From Breviolum minutum Mf 1.05b.01 (taxonomy: Eukaryota > Sar > Dinophyceae > Suessiales > Symbiodiniaceae): a DNA stretch of 64,000 nt. Of the stretch, positions 32,295-43,869 are shown one piece after another. The notes beneath the pieces are model-generated. The model searched no databases and had not been told where the DNA came from. It worked only from the letters and a program-made list of their open reading frames with translations. The position numbers were made by a program, and so were the translations under genes. How positions within the stretch are numbered: position 1 is the first letter of the stretch; the number at the start of each line of letters is the position of its first letter. The stretch is taken from the NCBI GenBank assembly GCA_000507305.1, contig DF239240.1, forward strand, positions 192,493-256,492, in the 5' to 3' direction.

Positions 32295-33179
32295 CTGGAG
32301 TCGAAACAAACAAAATGAAACTTGGATGCGGATTCAGTGGGGGTCTGCGGTCTTGCCTATGTTCCACTTTCGGATTCTAGAGTAATTTATGCATGAATGC
32401 AAACATACATGCTCAGCAGGTGTGCATTTTGCTCAAGAAGAGATTTTTGTGAATTGCTCTATTTCACAGGGGCGTGAGTTCCAATTTCGACATTTCAAAA
32501 GCTGAGATAGTGAAATTACGGCGTGACCTCAAGGTACTATCAAATAGACAATACATGTTTTGCTCAATGTGTAATCACAAACTCTATGCCTCAGTTGCCC
32601 CCTTCCCGAAACGCACAAACAGATGTGCTTTAAAAACTTTGGTTGTGCCAAGATTTCCCATGCCTTTTCGGCTCTCCAGGCCGGAAGGGCCCAATGCTTA
32701 ACGGCCCCGGTCAGTGGGTTAGGTCACAAGACAGGTCACATGACGCGTTTATATATCACCCAATTTTGATGATGAGATTGATATATATATATATATATAC
32801 ATACACTTGTACTTGATCATAGCAAATGTTAATTGCAAGAATCGGTGCAAATGTACTCCTTTAGTAAGAGAAGACAAGGCAGAATGTCCTCGAAATTGAA
32901 AAAGTGGTACCATGAAAATGCAGTGTTAAATGCAGTGTTTCCTCAAGGCCAAAAAGGTTCGGCTTCTTTCCAAATTTCCAAATTGGACACCACCTGACCT
33001 AGCAAGCAGCTAGCATACCAGGCCTGAGCAATTGCTCGCAGTGCCAAAGGCCAAACAATCCTCTCCCCAGTAGTTGAGGCCAGTCACCTGGCATACAAAG
33101 TCGTGAGGGAAAACAAACCCAAATCGTCAAATCGTCAAATCCCTTCAAGACTTTTGCTAATGCTTGATGCCCCTCGGTG

Positions 33180-34010
33180 TCATGCGTTTGCTCTGCCTTG
33201 GCCACACAGCAAGTCAAGAAGGTGCATTCCTCCTGTGCGAAGTTTGGTTGCAGCTCCGGGCATGTCTACTGTCTTCATACCAGTACCCCTGAAACATGTA
33301 GTCTTGGACACACACGCACACATCTGCTTGTCAAAGGGCTGACTCAAGGAGGCTCTCAAATATATCCAGCAAAACTCAGAATTGCTATCAGCCGTCCTTG
33401 TCCCCAGACGGGCAATAGTCATCATCACCTTCTATGCAAAGCTCTCCTTACAAACAAGGAACACACAAAGTCTGGCTAGGGGGTCAAAGGCTTTCCGTTG
33501 TGTGGAGTATGCAAGGCAGCCCGGCATCATGTGGTAAACCATTTCAATCAATCCGACATCAATATCTTTCTTATCCGTTGAAAACATCTCAGCGGTTGGA
33601 CTGGAGAAAAGTAGTAAGATCAGGTGATACTCCCAAAAAACCTGTCTGAGCCCTCCTGGAACTTGCCAAGAACCCAGATGCAGGCAAAAACGATGGGACT
33701 TCCAGGAGTCTGGGGGTCCCTTTCAGATGCAAGACAGGAAGGTCCCTCTCAGAACCGAGCATCCATTGGAGGTGGTAGCGCTACAGGTGGCACAATTCTT
33801 CCTCCTGGCATAGCAAAAGAGGCATAGCAAATGGAAGCCAACGGCTCTGAAGCCCATTTTCGTGTTTCAAGGCTCAGTTGTTCGTCAGTCTCTTGAACGA
33901 CCCGGGACAAAGTGGCAGAAGCTATTGGTCAATATTGGTCACTCTCTGCATCATGGGGATATTCTGAATGCCAGGATTCAACGGGAGCCTGAAATTTCCG
34001 GGCGAACAGG
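33180..34010 (-). CDS. Weak exon candidates inside the PA14-like gene
   Basis: Several short stretches look like protein: 'GYWYEDSRHARSCNQTSHR' near 33230-33295 after tgtttcag, 'RIVPPVALPPPMDA' near 33745-33810, and 'LPLNPGIQNIPMMQR' near 33948-34005 after gaaatttcag. In the first, an overlapping frame is also open. They fit the strand of the neighbours but are too short to be sure. Confidence 0.3.
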
Positions 34011-35183
34011 ACTGATGACAAGTGATGCTTGGGCGAGGAGTCGTCTCGAGCTTCACTGGAAACGTTGGGGAGCAGTCGTAGTTGTCATAGTTGTATACAG
34101 CACCTACACAGGTTCGTGATTGGTTGCATCAGAAAGAGCGGTAAAAAAAAAGGATTAAATTGCAAACTCCAGCATCCCGTCTTTTTTTGAGGTGTCACTT
34201 TGAGGAGCCAAAAGCTTAGCGCTTCATTGCTACAAATAGGTGGTGTGGCAGACCCGACCCGGACACCTTTGCGCCGAGTGACATTCGAGGGTTGATGTGC
34301 CTGCCTCCCCATTGTCGCAAACCCGATCTCCCAAGTTGGACTCAAGGCCGAGGAGGCAAGCTCCAGCGCAATCCCGGCTGACGCCCATACCGTTACCCCA
34401 AGAAAAGCGCCTTCAGGGTGCCGGAAGTGACGATTCAGTGATTGAAAATATTTGAAAATATGGTACTGCTATGTTGTTACTTAATGTATCGCTCACTATG
34501 TAATGTATTCTTGTGTCTGCAGCTTTCTTCTAGGAACCACTTTCAGACCCAAGCTACCAAGTAGGTTGACTGCAGCAAAAGCTAGAGCTGCTGGATTTTA
34601 TGTTCTGATGGAGTCTACACCGGATGCATTGCCAAATAGCTTTTCCTCCCAAGGGTACCATGCTGTAATCTTTCTTATAATACACTCTCTACATCTCCCG
34701 AAATATGCACAATCGCTTGAAAATATTACTGCCATCTCATACTCTATCAATGGATATATTATATCTATGAAGGTACGAAGTTAATGAATCTTCCGCTATC
34801 CCAGATTCTGCCTCAGCTCGCAGTCATACTCCTGTGTGGTCATTCGTCCACCATTGTCTCTGGAGAGTGAGAGGAAGAAGCCTGATCAGCGAATCCATCA
34901 GTGACAGCTCAAATCCCTGAATTTTTCCACAACACTCAATTACTCCACTCAGCTCATCAATTGAGCCGAGTCACCAAGCGTGTCAAAGCCTGTGTAGGTC
35001 ACCTATCCGAAGCAACATGAAATCGAACACTCCATCTGCAACCGCTGTAATACAGCATAGATTGGCTTGGAGATACTTGGCGAATGCCGTTGCTTCTCAT
35101 GGAAAACTAAAGCTTTCAGGACATATTGACTCCTAAGATTCTTGGTCCAGCATCTGCGGATTCTTCTGATAGCAACGTCACAC

Positions 35184-35294
35184 CCTTGTGGTGCCTTAAT
35201 GCCAGGCGGACGCTGCACTGTCACTGACACGCCATCAGGTGGCTGCCAGAAAAATTCGATGCGAATCGGATGCAGGCCCGGAAGCACTTGGATC
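35184..35294 (-). CDS. PA14-like exon
   Basis: The exon lies between gttggccag and GTGTGA and encodes 'IQVLPGLHPIRIEFFWQPPD' followed by 'GVSVTVQRPPGIKAPQ'. The core 'LxxGLHPIRIEFF' matches the C-terminal strand of PA14 domains (L-x-a-G-x-h-p-I-r-v-e-Y-f), a beta-barrel fold used in carbohydrate binding and extracellular adhesion. A matching segment occurs again in the exon at 37.1 kb, so the gene may hold more than one PA14 unit. Confidence 0.6.
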
Positions 35295-35569
35295 CTGGCC
35301 AACAAAAAAACTGGCTTCGGCTTATGCTTGACCCATCAGAAGCAAGAAACCAACCCCCAACCCCCAACCAACCAAGTTTGCAAACAAACCATCTACACAG
35401 GACACAATACAGCGAATAAAGCTGCCTTGCTTCTTTTCTCTGGGAACCTTCCTGCAGGCCATCGTTATCCACCATCACCTGAAGCGGAGAGATTGATCAG
35501 ATGATCAGACACTGATGACATCTGATGACTCTGAGGGTCTCTTCCACCTTCAAAAAAATCTCGCCTGCT

Positions 35570-36381
35570 CTCCTTGTAAGCCGCGCCCGCCAAATGTCAA
35601 ACGACCACCATCATCCGAGTCAATACCTTGGATGGTGGAGGATGGGACACCCCATCGCACCAGGTCCGTCCAGAGACCGCTTCTTGGCAGCTTGGTCTTT
35701 CAAAGAAACAAACTGCACTATTCTCAAAGACACGGAATATGTATTCTCCACCTCGAGTGATCAGAAAATAGCCTCGGCTTGGCGAAGCAAACAGTAATAG
35801 ACGAGCTTGTTTGCTACTCTCCCTTCATTTGTTGGGTCATCAAACTGCTGTTTGACCAGCTGTATCTCCTTTTTTCATCCTTGGTGCCTCCAACTCGTGA
35901 TCTGACTGCTACTGCTACTCTTCTCGTCCACTCTATGAGTCTCCGTGCTTTGGGGGGGTGGCATCAAACAGTCGTTCCAGGTCAAAAGGATTTGATTTCA
36001 ACCTATTCACAGCATCCCTTGCATCTCATCCCTGCATCCAAGGGTCCTTGCCAACGTATATAAACCGGGTGGTTCAACTGTTCAATCTCGACACTGAAGG
36101 TGCCCTGAGTGGCAGCCACCAGTGAAGATAAGTGGCAAACAGTCAAAAATACATGACCTTCAAGGACCTCAAATGAAGTCACAAACCTCAATACACCTCC
36201 ATCTAGCTCAGCTCTAACTCCACTTCAGCTCTCAGCACCAGACCTCTCCAGGTCCTGTGTTCTGGAAAGGGTCATGATCCCGGTAGAGCAGCTTCGCATT
36301 GGGATACGCTGAAGAAAAATCTCCCAAATGATTTGCAGGAGGAAGTGAGGTTGGATTGTCTTGGGATACATCAAAGACATC
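35570..36381 (-). CDS. Three exons of the PA14-like gene
   Basis: Exon 36244..36381 has exactly 46 codons between ttcttggcag and GTCTGG ('DVFDVSQDNPTSLPPANHLG', 'LLYRDHDPFQNTGPGE'). About 36003..36101 after ccactcag reads 'TFSVEIEQLNHPVYIRWQG'. About 35572..35690 reads 'LWTDLVRWGVPSSTIQG' and 'DDGGRLTFGGRGLQG'. These beta-rich, aspartate- and glycine-containing segments suit an extracellular domain. The 3' edges of the last two are not certain. Confidence 0.55.
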
Positions 36382-36599
36382 CTGCCAAGAACAGCAAACG
36401 CGCCGGTGCCGAATAGCAAACAGGCAAGAGTGTCTGTTCAAGGAGCTCCAATCGTCCTTCTTGGATAACCTTCCCTCTCTTGTGCACAAGCTTTTAAAGG
36501 ACACGCCAAGAAAAACATCTGTTATATATCGTCATATTCATTTTATGAAGGCAGAGCGGCTGGACAGGCAAAGTATACGAATCAAAAGAAGGAGTTGTG

Positions 36600-36900
36600 A
36601 CATTGTCCAGAGACTTTTGCGTGTATTCAATGGAACAACCCCCTTGCGGTTCCATCTCCTTAATCCACGTCTGCGATCGTGGGAAGCCAAGCTTTGAAGT
36701 TGGAACCGTAATCATTTGACCATCGGTGTCGGGCCCTGAATACCTGGGTTTCCCAGTGAAAAATCCGACATATCCCCGGCATGGGAGCTCTTTGGGTATG
36801 GGATCCTTGGGGGTGTAGGGCTGAACAAGATCGGGGCTTCCGCAGTGCCAAGGGCAATCAGACAACTGCAGAGAATCAGCAAACTGGTAAGCCTGGAAGC
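36600..36900 (-). CDS. Exon of the PA14-like gene, frame uncertain
   Basis: Two overlapping frames are open and both look like protein. One is cysteine-rich ('SDCPWHCGSPDLVQPYTP', 'CRGYVGFFTGKPRYSGP'). The other is hydrophobic then proline-rich ('LLILCSCLIALGTAEAPILF', 'PTPPRIPYPKSSHAGDM'). An acceptor (gtagcttccag) precedes both. Cysteine content favours the first. The choice cannot be made without transcript data. Confidence 0.4.
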
Positions 36901-37101
36901 TACAGCAACCCGAAATGAAGCTACCCGAGATGAGGTTACACAGAAAGTCAAAGTCAACAGCTGGATTTATATCTTTAAAAATGAGGACTGAAATCATTAG
37001 TTTAGTTAAACCGAGCGTCATTGAAACTTCACCTGCTCCTTTTCACCGTTTTGGAAGATTTTTTGAAATGGCGTACCAGCCCTGAGACCTGGAAACCCTT
37101 C

Positions 37102-37212
37102 CTGTCGCAGCGACAGGATGCTTGAAGTAGAGATGTCCATCACCCCCGCGTTGGAAATACTCAATACGCATGGGGTGCATCCCAGCAGTGAGGAACCTCA
37201 CGGAGTCTCGCG
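37102..37212 (-). CDS. PA14-like exon
   Basis: After cacttgcaaag the frame reads 'DSVRFLTAGMHPMRIEYFQR' and then 'GGDGHLYFKHPVAAT'. 'LTAGMHPMRIEYFQRGGDG' is the best match in the window to the PA14 C-terminal signature. The 3' edge is either a GA donor at 37101 or a GTCTCA donor slightly further on. Confidence 0.65.
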
Positions 37213-37636
37213 CTTTGCAAGTGAAATGTACTTCCAGCAGAGAGTTGAAACATGTTGAAATCATAGACATATCATCCAAATAGTTAGATCCTATCTCCGA
37301 AGACTTTCAATCTGGTGATCTAAATGCAAAGCACAAATTGTAGTCCAGTCTCAAACTCACTAGTGCGCAGCAGATTGGGCCCTTGCTCACATTGGAGCAG
37401 AAAAGTAAGCATAACCCCCTGTGCCCCACTTGCCCCTCCGCCCTTGCCTGGTGCTTTGTCGGACTATGGGTTCGCTAACGCAAGTGCCAGACAAACCTCC
37501 ATCACCTGAAAGACACAGAAATCCACAAGAAACCTTTTTTAGCTTTTAGCTTGTTGTTTTAAAAAAGTGTTGCCTTTTCAAACTTCAATTTATTTCCAAG
37601 TTCTTTCAAGTCAACAATCTTTAGTTTCCAGCTCAC

Positions 37637-38186
37637 CTTCCAGGTGCCACATGCTGAAAGGTTCGCAACCCCAATCCGTGACTCTGCAGTTCTCATAGAT
37701 GCCTCCCAAAATTAAGCTGAAAAAGGTGTCTGCAGTGACATTTCCACCCGGAAGGGCTTTGCCAAGCTGAAACCTCTTTGGACGTTTCCAATGACAAACC
37801 CAAAACATCTGCTTTTAATGCTTACTTTCTGCTTTAATGATGAAGATGAGGCAAAAGCATCCATTTTGGGGTACCAAAAGTACCTTTCACAGTGGTGAGA
37901 TTTCGAAGTACACGTCAGTGAAGTTCAAGAAATTTTCCCCCAGTTTCCTTCCAATCTTCTAGACTTTTTGAGTCCGAAGATACCACTGCAGAATTGGTAA
38001 CGGGCCTTGTGAGCACTCGTCGCACTGGTTTCCATAGGATCCGTCATCCACTCGGTTCTTTCGCATGTCCTGCATTATCCAGTTCTCTACGTCATACCTG
38101 CAGATCAGCTGGGACAATAATGCAAATGCGTTCCCAAGGAGGGACGATTGTTGCCGGGGGAATCCAAACTTCCGACTAATTGACTA
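37637..38186 (-). CDS. Two exons of the PA14-like gene
   Basis: Exon 37637..37766 lies between gaggtttcag and GTGAGC and contains 'GNVTADTFFSLILGGIYENC' and 'TDWGCEPFSMWHLE'. The stretch about 37990..38186 reads 'GNAFALLSQLICRYDVENW', 'MRKNRVDDGSYGNQCDECSQ' and 'PILQWYLRTQK'. It has no methionine start and so is easily missed by simple frame searches. Cysteine pairs of the CDEC type suggest disulfide-rich extracellular modules. Confidence 0.55.
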
Positions 38187-38609
38187 GCTGCAAAGCTCAA
38201 TTTTCCTGTGCATGCTATACTGCATACATCTTGCAGCTTCGGCATTCTGTACTGCGCCTGGTCGCACAGCTTTGTCCCGGACATGCATCATGGCCCAAGA
38301 TCATCCGAAAGCCGTCACCAGCATCTAAGTTGAAGGTGTAATCACCTGCGGAGAGAGCTCACGGAAACTTGTGAGGTGCGATGTGTGAAAGGAGCGTCAA
38401 TAACCTTCCTGTGAGTAACGGGGTGATTGGGAACATTCTAAGATTACTTGTTACTTTCTCTAAATCGCCTGCCGGCCAGAAATCCCGAAGCCCATACAAT
38501 AAGGAGGGCTGAACACAAGCCACCCACACTCGAAAAGCAGAGTTACACCGGGAGCAAGGAGTGATTCACAATGAACCCACTCTACAGGTTTCCAAACCCT
38601 CAACACGCA

Positions 38610-39374
38610 TGGAACTTCCATCCACAGACCACACGGTGCGACACAGGGAAATCGCCTTGCAAGAAGACATAGAGAAAACCTGTGTAGCGAACAGCGAAGT
38701 TCTTCCTGAGCTCCTGTAGAGGCAGGCAGAAATTACTGCAAACAAATTCAACTGTCCAGCCCGAAAGTCAACAAAGTGCTGTTTGCATTGCAATCTGCAA
38801 GCGCATGGCATGGTAGTACATGGTAGAGCTGTTTGTAATGCCAATTGGAAGATTCAATCTACGGAGCAGGAATCAAATCAACCAGCAAGAGGAATGACTT
38901 GAATCATGGAGGAGTGCAAAATGCAAACTTGAGAGGAAATTCCCAACTGCTAAGCCTCTAAGCAAGTCTAAAACTGCAATGCTTCAAGAGCGCCTCTTGG
39001 CCTCTGCAATTATAGCGAAGACTCTCTCCCTCCAGGTCCTTTCGGAGCAGGCAGTCTGTCACAAATCTTGAGCTCGGCGAACTGGAAGAATCTTCACAAA
39101 ACATCATAACAATCATAAATCCTCCATCAAAAAACCAGCTCCCTGAAGATGAAGCTCCACCTTTTCCCCCCAACAAAAAAAAAAGGTTTGGTCCATCTCA
39201 TAGGCACAGCGGTCAATGTCGAAGGCATCCCGGCTGCCAAAGTCTATCCTGCCGTGCAGCGAGGGGGTTGATTCAGCAAAATCCTGTTTGTTTGGCTTCC
39301 CGATGTTCCAACAAGTAGATGCTAAAAAAGTTACACACTCGACATGTCCAAGGGCAGGGAACCAATGGCCCATC
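38610..39374 (-). CDS. PA14-like core exons
   Basis: About 38610..38714 after gcctctacag reads 'ELRKNFAVRYTGFLYVFLQG', which resembles the central PA14 strand pattern F-x-V-R-w-x-G-x-L. About 38960..39100 reads 'FVTDCLLRKDLEGESLRYNC'. About 39130..39320 reads 'KQDFAESTPSLHGRIDFGSR' and 'DAFDIDRCAYEMDQ', which fits the segment just before that strand. Order and spacing match one PA14 domain running from the 39.8 kb exon to the 37.1 kb exon. Exon edges are approximate. Confidence 0.5.
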
Positions 39375-39717
39375 AGCAGGTTTGTGTTGTCTAATTATAT
39401 TGTCAATTCTTGTTGGAAAAAGATGCAAAAAGCTGTCATTCCAGTCATTCCCCAAAGTAGTCTGGAACGAAGGGCCACAAGGCCTCAAGATCCGTCGCTG
39501 GATGTTGGCCAAACGGGTTCGCAGCACCTGCAAAGCTGCAAAGGAGAAAAGGCAGCAAGGGCAGAACAAAACGACCCTTTGAGAGGAGTAAAAGGAACTC
39601 CAGAGAAGGGAGGTGTGACATACACTCAGAACCTCCGAAAAATTTGCTGTTGCAGAGGGAGAGAGGAACAAATGACAAAGCCCAAGCTTTTCAAGCACAG
39701 TGCAGTGTCTAATGAAC

Positions 39718-39828
39718 CTGTGTCGAGCCATTCACGGCATCACAACTGTCTGCCAGATCAAATGGTGCGAAGTACTCCGCCAAAAGCCCGGTGTTTTCGT
39801 AGAGGTCCTCCACATCAAAGGGTGCTGG
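39718..39828 (-). CDS. PA14-like N-terminal exon
   Basis: The exon of 37 codons starts after cgaagggaag and ends before GTTCAT. It reads 'FDVEDLYENTGLLAEYFAPF' and 'DLADSCDAVNGSTQ'. 'TGLLAEYFAP' is the typical opening strand of PA14 domains (G-l-x-a-x-Y-f). Next downstream, about 39449..39524 is another exon candidate with two competing open frames. Confidence 0.55.
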
Positions 39829-39930
39829 CTTCCCTTCGTTGTATATCCATTCACATTATATTTTTTCCAATGAGTCAATCAAACGCAACGCATGGGAAAC
39901 ATTGGGAATACAAAACTATGCAAATTTCAC

Positions 39931-40022
39931 CCAACAGCCTCAGTCCCATTCGATGTTTCTGAACTCCCAAGCTCCTGGCCAGCACCCTGCAGGACGCATA
40001 AGGCCAGGACAATCTGCCACAT
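39931..40022 (-). CDS. Possible first coding exon with signal peptide
   Basis: From an ATG at 40022 the frame reads 'MWQIVLALCVLQGAGQELGS', a plausible signal peptide, then a Ser/Thr/Asn-rich stretch to a GTGAAA donor (a GC donor slightly earlier fits the next exon better). It would deliver the PA14-like protein to the secretory pathway. Alternative: the same frame is open upstream to an acceptor at about 40110, where it joins in phase with the acidic exon at 40329..40536. In that case the hydrophobic part is an internal membrane segment. Confidence 0.5.
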
Positions 40023-40328
40023 CCCATGCTGCAGCGTCAACACCGCAGGAAGCAACACATGTAAACCATGGCCACCCTTGCGTCTTGATAGGGCTACGTG
40101 TTGGAAGGCTGATCTGAATTTCGAGGTATGTGTGTCTTTCTGGACACAACGGCGTGCAGAATCTGGGAGCCGACACATCCTTTGTCTTCTAGTCCGGGGG
40201 ACATGTTGACGTGGAAATAAACAACAAAATCTTGTAGAGCGCTGAGTTATATTTTAGATTGACTCGAGCCGACGGTTTCAGGGAATGCTCCTCATGGCTC
40301 TGCGTCCAGACCGATGCTTACAACTCAC

Positions 40329-40536
40329 AGTGTGATCTTGTAATCAAGCGCGCATGGAAAAGCAATCTGAGACTATTGTAAAATACTTGGCTACATTTAG
40401 TTCCACAAAACACCCCTTCACCACATGGCTCCTCCATGATCCAGCTTTGGTCTGAAACCTCTGATGCCGGGTCAACAACCTCAGCCACTTCGGCCTCGTG
40501 GGCTTCCGCAGTCGCATCCGCCGCGGGGTCTGCATC
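40329..40536 (-). CDS. Acidic exon, upstream exon of the PA14-like gene or end of another
   Basis: The exon lies between gtgcccacag and GTGAGT and encodes 69 codons. First an Asp/Ala/Glu-rich part ('DADPAADATAEAHEAEVAEV'), then 'EEPCGEGVFCGTKCSQ' and 'LRLLFHARLITRSHC'. Splice sites are strong. It ends one base into a codon and fits in phase onto an acceptor near 40110. Confidence 0.6.
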
Positions 40537-40881
40537 CTGTGGGCACTGCCAGAGTTAGCAATTGATATAAATGATATGGGAACGATAGATGATAGATGGC
40601 CATTTGGATACACTATACTTTATTTATCTTCATACTTCTTGGTTTACTTCTATACTATATAGCGCCTCAACTTGCTTTTTTTCAATGCCTCCTGCTACAG
40701 GATTCATTTTAGAGCAGGCTGAAGCTACACATCTGTCCTGCAGCACATCTTCCTCTTCCTGCCATCATCAAAGCATGGCAGCATTACTATGAAAGAATAT
40801 GTAACACCTGGCCTTTCTATGTTTACACACATGTGTTTAGCACCCGCCACTAGCGAGCCAAACCTGAATAGCCCGCCTCAG

Positions 40882-41192
40882 TCATGAGGCTTGTAAAGGC
40901 TTCTCTCGCCTGATGAGGGGGGCTGGGCTTGCGATTCCAAAACCACTTCCCGGACGGTTCAGCCGAAGATCTTCACTCCAGCCTTCGCTGCAGCCATGCC
41001 CGAGGCAACTGCACCTGCATGCTTTGCCACCAGGAAAAGGGGCCAATTTGCAAAGTTTCACATCGTGGGGCCTGCTGAGGAGGCAGACGCCAGCAAGTCA
41101 CCCCATGCACCACGTGGCTGTGCTGAGGCATCAGCTTGGGCCACCTGCATCTGGCTGATGAATTGGTGGAAGATGCGATCCGAAGAAAAATG
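40882..41192 (-). CDS. Last exon(s) of an unidentified gene
   Basis: About 41085..41192 after gtccaatag reads 'SSDRIFHQFISQMQVAQADA' and 'QPRGAWGDLLASAS'. Another frame starting after cctcagcag at about 41080 reads 'KLAPFPGGKACRCSCLGHGC', 'WSEDLRLNRPGSGFGIAS' and ends at TGA (40882). The second has a CRCSCxxHGC cluster. The two probably overlap because of alternative acceptors. Confidence 0.5.
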
Positions 41193-41619
41193 TCTATTGG
41201 ACAAGTAAGAGGGCAATGCCCTAGCATCATTTTGGATATGTCCACAGATACACCAAGTACACGTGCTTGGTGTGGTGGGGTGGTGCAGTGCAAACATGTG
41301 ATGGAACAAGGTGTGTGCAGTCTATCAATTGAAGTATCAAAATCAAAATGGTCAAAGAAGCTGATGCCTCGTTTCAAGGATTCAAATCATCCTTCTTGTC
41401 CCCAAAAAAGAAATATACTCAAGCAAAACAGGAAAGCAAGCTCCAATCACTTCCATCTTTCGGTTCAGGCCATCGAAACCCGCCATAGTCCAGACCTCCG
41501 AGCTTAGAGGCTCCTCAGAGGTGCCTTCCTGGGTCAAGGAGTCAAGGATCCAACTGCATGTACTATGTCTATGTATCTATGAGTCCTCTTTTTGGAGCCT
41601 AGCAACTAATATTGCGCTC

Positions 41620-42000
41620 TCAGCTGGAAATTATGTTGGTTATGCGGTTGGACCCCCTGGCAGCTGACTGGCTTTTGCACTCTGAGTGCGCCTTCGAACC
41701 ATCAATCTCATCCAAAATGTTCCCGATCTGAAGGATGAAGTGCGGATGGCTCTTAGAAGTCAATAGCTTTGGATGGTGGAAGAAGTTGGCTAAGCTCTTC
41801 ATGAAGATTTGCATCAATCTCGCAAAACATTGAAATACGAAGCTATTAAGGTGGCATGACACCCTGAGGGGTAGCATTTGAAAAAAGAAAACTCTAGAGT
41901 CTCCCAAGGTGAAAGGCACAGCAACGAGGTTCATCAAGCCAAGCGCCTTGTTGAGGTAGGAAAACATCTCAAGCAGCAAAGATATGTACAAAGTGCTGGG
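41620..42000 (-). CDS. Candidate exon(s), unidentified
   Basis: One frame is open for about 123 codons. It contains 'LLEMFSYLNKALGLMNLVAV', 'RLMQIFMKSLANFFHHPKLL' and 'ILQIGNILDEIDGSKAHSEC'. The middle may be intronic. Helical, partly hydrophobic. Family unknown. Confidence 0.4.
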   Translation of the reverse strand, partial: PSTLYISLLLEMFSYLNKALGLMNLVAVPFTLGDSRVFFFQMLPLRVSCHLNSFVFQCFARLMQIFMKSLANFFHHPKLLTSKSHPHFILQIGNILDEIDGSKAHSECKSQSAARGSNRITNIISS

Positions 42001-42077
42001 TGCTCAAGTCGGCAGAGCTGCAGTATTCACATCAGCTGTCTGTATGTTGCTGAGCATATGTCCGAATGGAACAGCTC

Positions 42078-42268
42078 AGTACAAGGTGTTTTGAGTGTAC
42101 AAGGTGTTTTATAGTTTTGATGGTGGATATGGTTATGGCACTGACGGAAAGTTCCAGGAAAAGATCGGTGGCTCTCCGGTTTGAGCCTCACAGCTCTGCC
42201 ATTCGACACACATTGCATGCCGTTTGCGCCAATGGCCCTGCCAACAGCCCTACCAACGGCCCTTCCAA
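42078..42268. repeat. Short tandem duplications
   Basis: The string gtacaaggtgtttt is present twice, 18 bases apart, near 42080-42112. Further on, at 42232-42268, a 12-base unit (gccctgccaaca and variants) is repeated three times. Confidence 0.75.
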
Positions 42269-42672
42269 CCCCATGATACACATTTTGCATTGCACAGTCC
42301 AAATAGCTAGCTTTGAATAGCCCGTCATGGGTCTGTTCCCATCTCGGATTCAGATGATGGATGTGAAGGAAATGTATTCGTTAAGTGAGTGTGATATCGG
42401 CACCATTCCATTGCACGGCTCGCGCCATTGCGCGCAAGGGTCCAAACCACATCCAATAGACAGCAATAAAACAACACCGGTCATCACACCTCACTAGTCT
42501 TGCATGAGCTACAACAAAAACGCTATCTCATGATCCGCATCTCGTTGCACCTTTGGTGACTCTTCCTTTTTGGGCTTTTCTTTGAGGCGTTCTCAGAAAC
42601 ACCTATATACGTGTAAAGGCAGGTGTAGCGGACATTGCCACAGCACCTCCCCCAAACCACTGCCTGCCACGG

Positions 42673-43050
42673 TCAGAAAAAAAATATGACTTTCTTCGAA
42701 GTCAAAGACCATTGATTGAAATCCTGTGCCACAAGACGACAGTTTGCTAAGTTGTTGAATCGTGAGCAGAAAGTCTCAGACATGACGCAGAACATCATTT
42801 TTTGTCCCCATGTAAGGGATAGTGGTTGAAAATCTATGGGGTGGGCAGGGAGTAATTCACGGTGAATGTGGAAGAAGCTGGGAAAGATGGAATGCAACCA
42901 AGAAAGCATTTCAGTTTCAATATGAGATGAGAAGGTTTGCATAAAGTACTTCGGCCAACACGTCCTCATCAGAAATCTATTTATCAAACTTCAACAGTTC
43001 CTCCATAAATGCCTCCACCCGTCCTTGCTAGGCAGTGGGCTCGTGCATCA
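42673..43050 (-). CDS. Candidate exons, unidentified
   Basis: Near 42975-43030 short frames read 'VEAFMEELLKFDK' and 'EDVLAEVLYANLLIS'. From about 42920 to 42673 the frame reads 'SWLHSIFPSFFHIHRELLP', 'LTWGQKMMFCVMSETFCSRF' and 'VAQDFNQWSLTSKK'. Splice sites are weak. Same strand as the neighbours. Confidence 0.35.
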
Positions 43051-43270
43051 ACTCATTCATTGTGTTCAATGGTTTCTGACAGTCCTGGGCCGGCGGAGCA
43101 GTGGTGCAGTGGATCGATCATCCAAATATCCATGGTTCACACTGAGGTCCGCATCTTCCTGGAGGTTTTCAGATAGAGGCTAATGTCTAGTGCCTTCTTG
43201 TGGCACTGCTCAAGAAGGATGAGTTTCTTAAACAAAGTCCATCTTTCGTCCTTAAATCATCCTAAAGGAG

Positions 43271-43783
43271 CTAGACTTGTGGCCAGGCATCTGATATAGT
43301 GGCCATGCCTGCTGCAGGACCATTGCTCAGAGCAGCCACCAGATTCTTGGATGAGCGTTGCTCAATCAAACTGACATCTGTAGCACTAAGCAGTAGACAA
43401 TGAAGAGAAAACATCCTAGTAAATTGATGAGTTGCAACCAGTTTTGAGCTTCGACACATGTGAATAGATGTCCAGTGGCATCTAGAAATCCATACAGGTG
43501 AAGTGTCTACATGCAGTCATGACACCTCACACACAACTTGAAGCTCACAAATGATCCTCAAGTACTTAATTCTACTTGTACTGGTCAGACATGACCAAAC
43601 GTGGCAGGAACCAACTGCGACAAGCTGCCGAAATGTCCGCAGAGCAAAGGGCCTCACGTGGACAAAAGCATTGTCTTCAATAGCGACGTCAGAAGCCAAT
43701 ACCGATACACTGAGAGTGAAAGCGAACCAAGAAAAAATCATTTGCATAGTTCTAGAAGCTTGTGAAGAGCCCTGCCTTGCCAT
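43271..43783 (-). CDS. Small secreted protein gene, first and last exon
   Basis: Exon 43658..43783 starts with an ATG and has exactly 42 codons before GTGAGG. Residues 1-30 ('MARQGSSQASRTMQMIFSWF' then AFTLSVSVLA) form a signal peptide with a VLA cleavage site, and the mature part starts SDVAIEDN. A last exon ending at TAG 43271 starts after gtgctacag and reads 'SLIEQRSSKNLVAALSNGPA' and 'GMATISDAWPQV'. Phases between the two do not close directly, so a small exon is missing or the last exon belongs elsewhere. No family recognised. Confidence 0.5.
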
Positions 43784-43869
43784 TTCCACGCTTTACACAG
43801 TCGGATGCAGCCATAGACCTTATCAAAATACATGGGAGCACCCCAGAACTGTGTACCTGTCTCGGGGAG

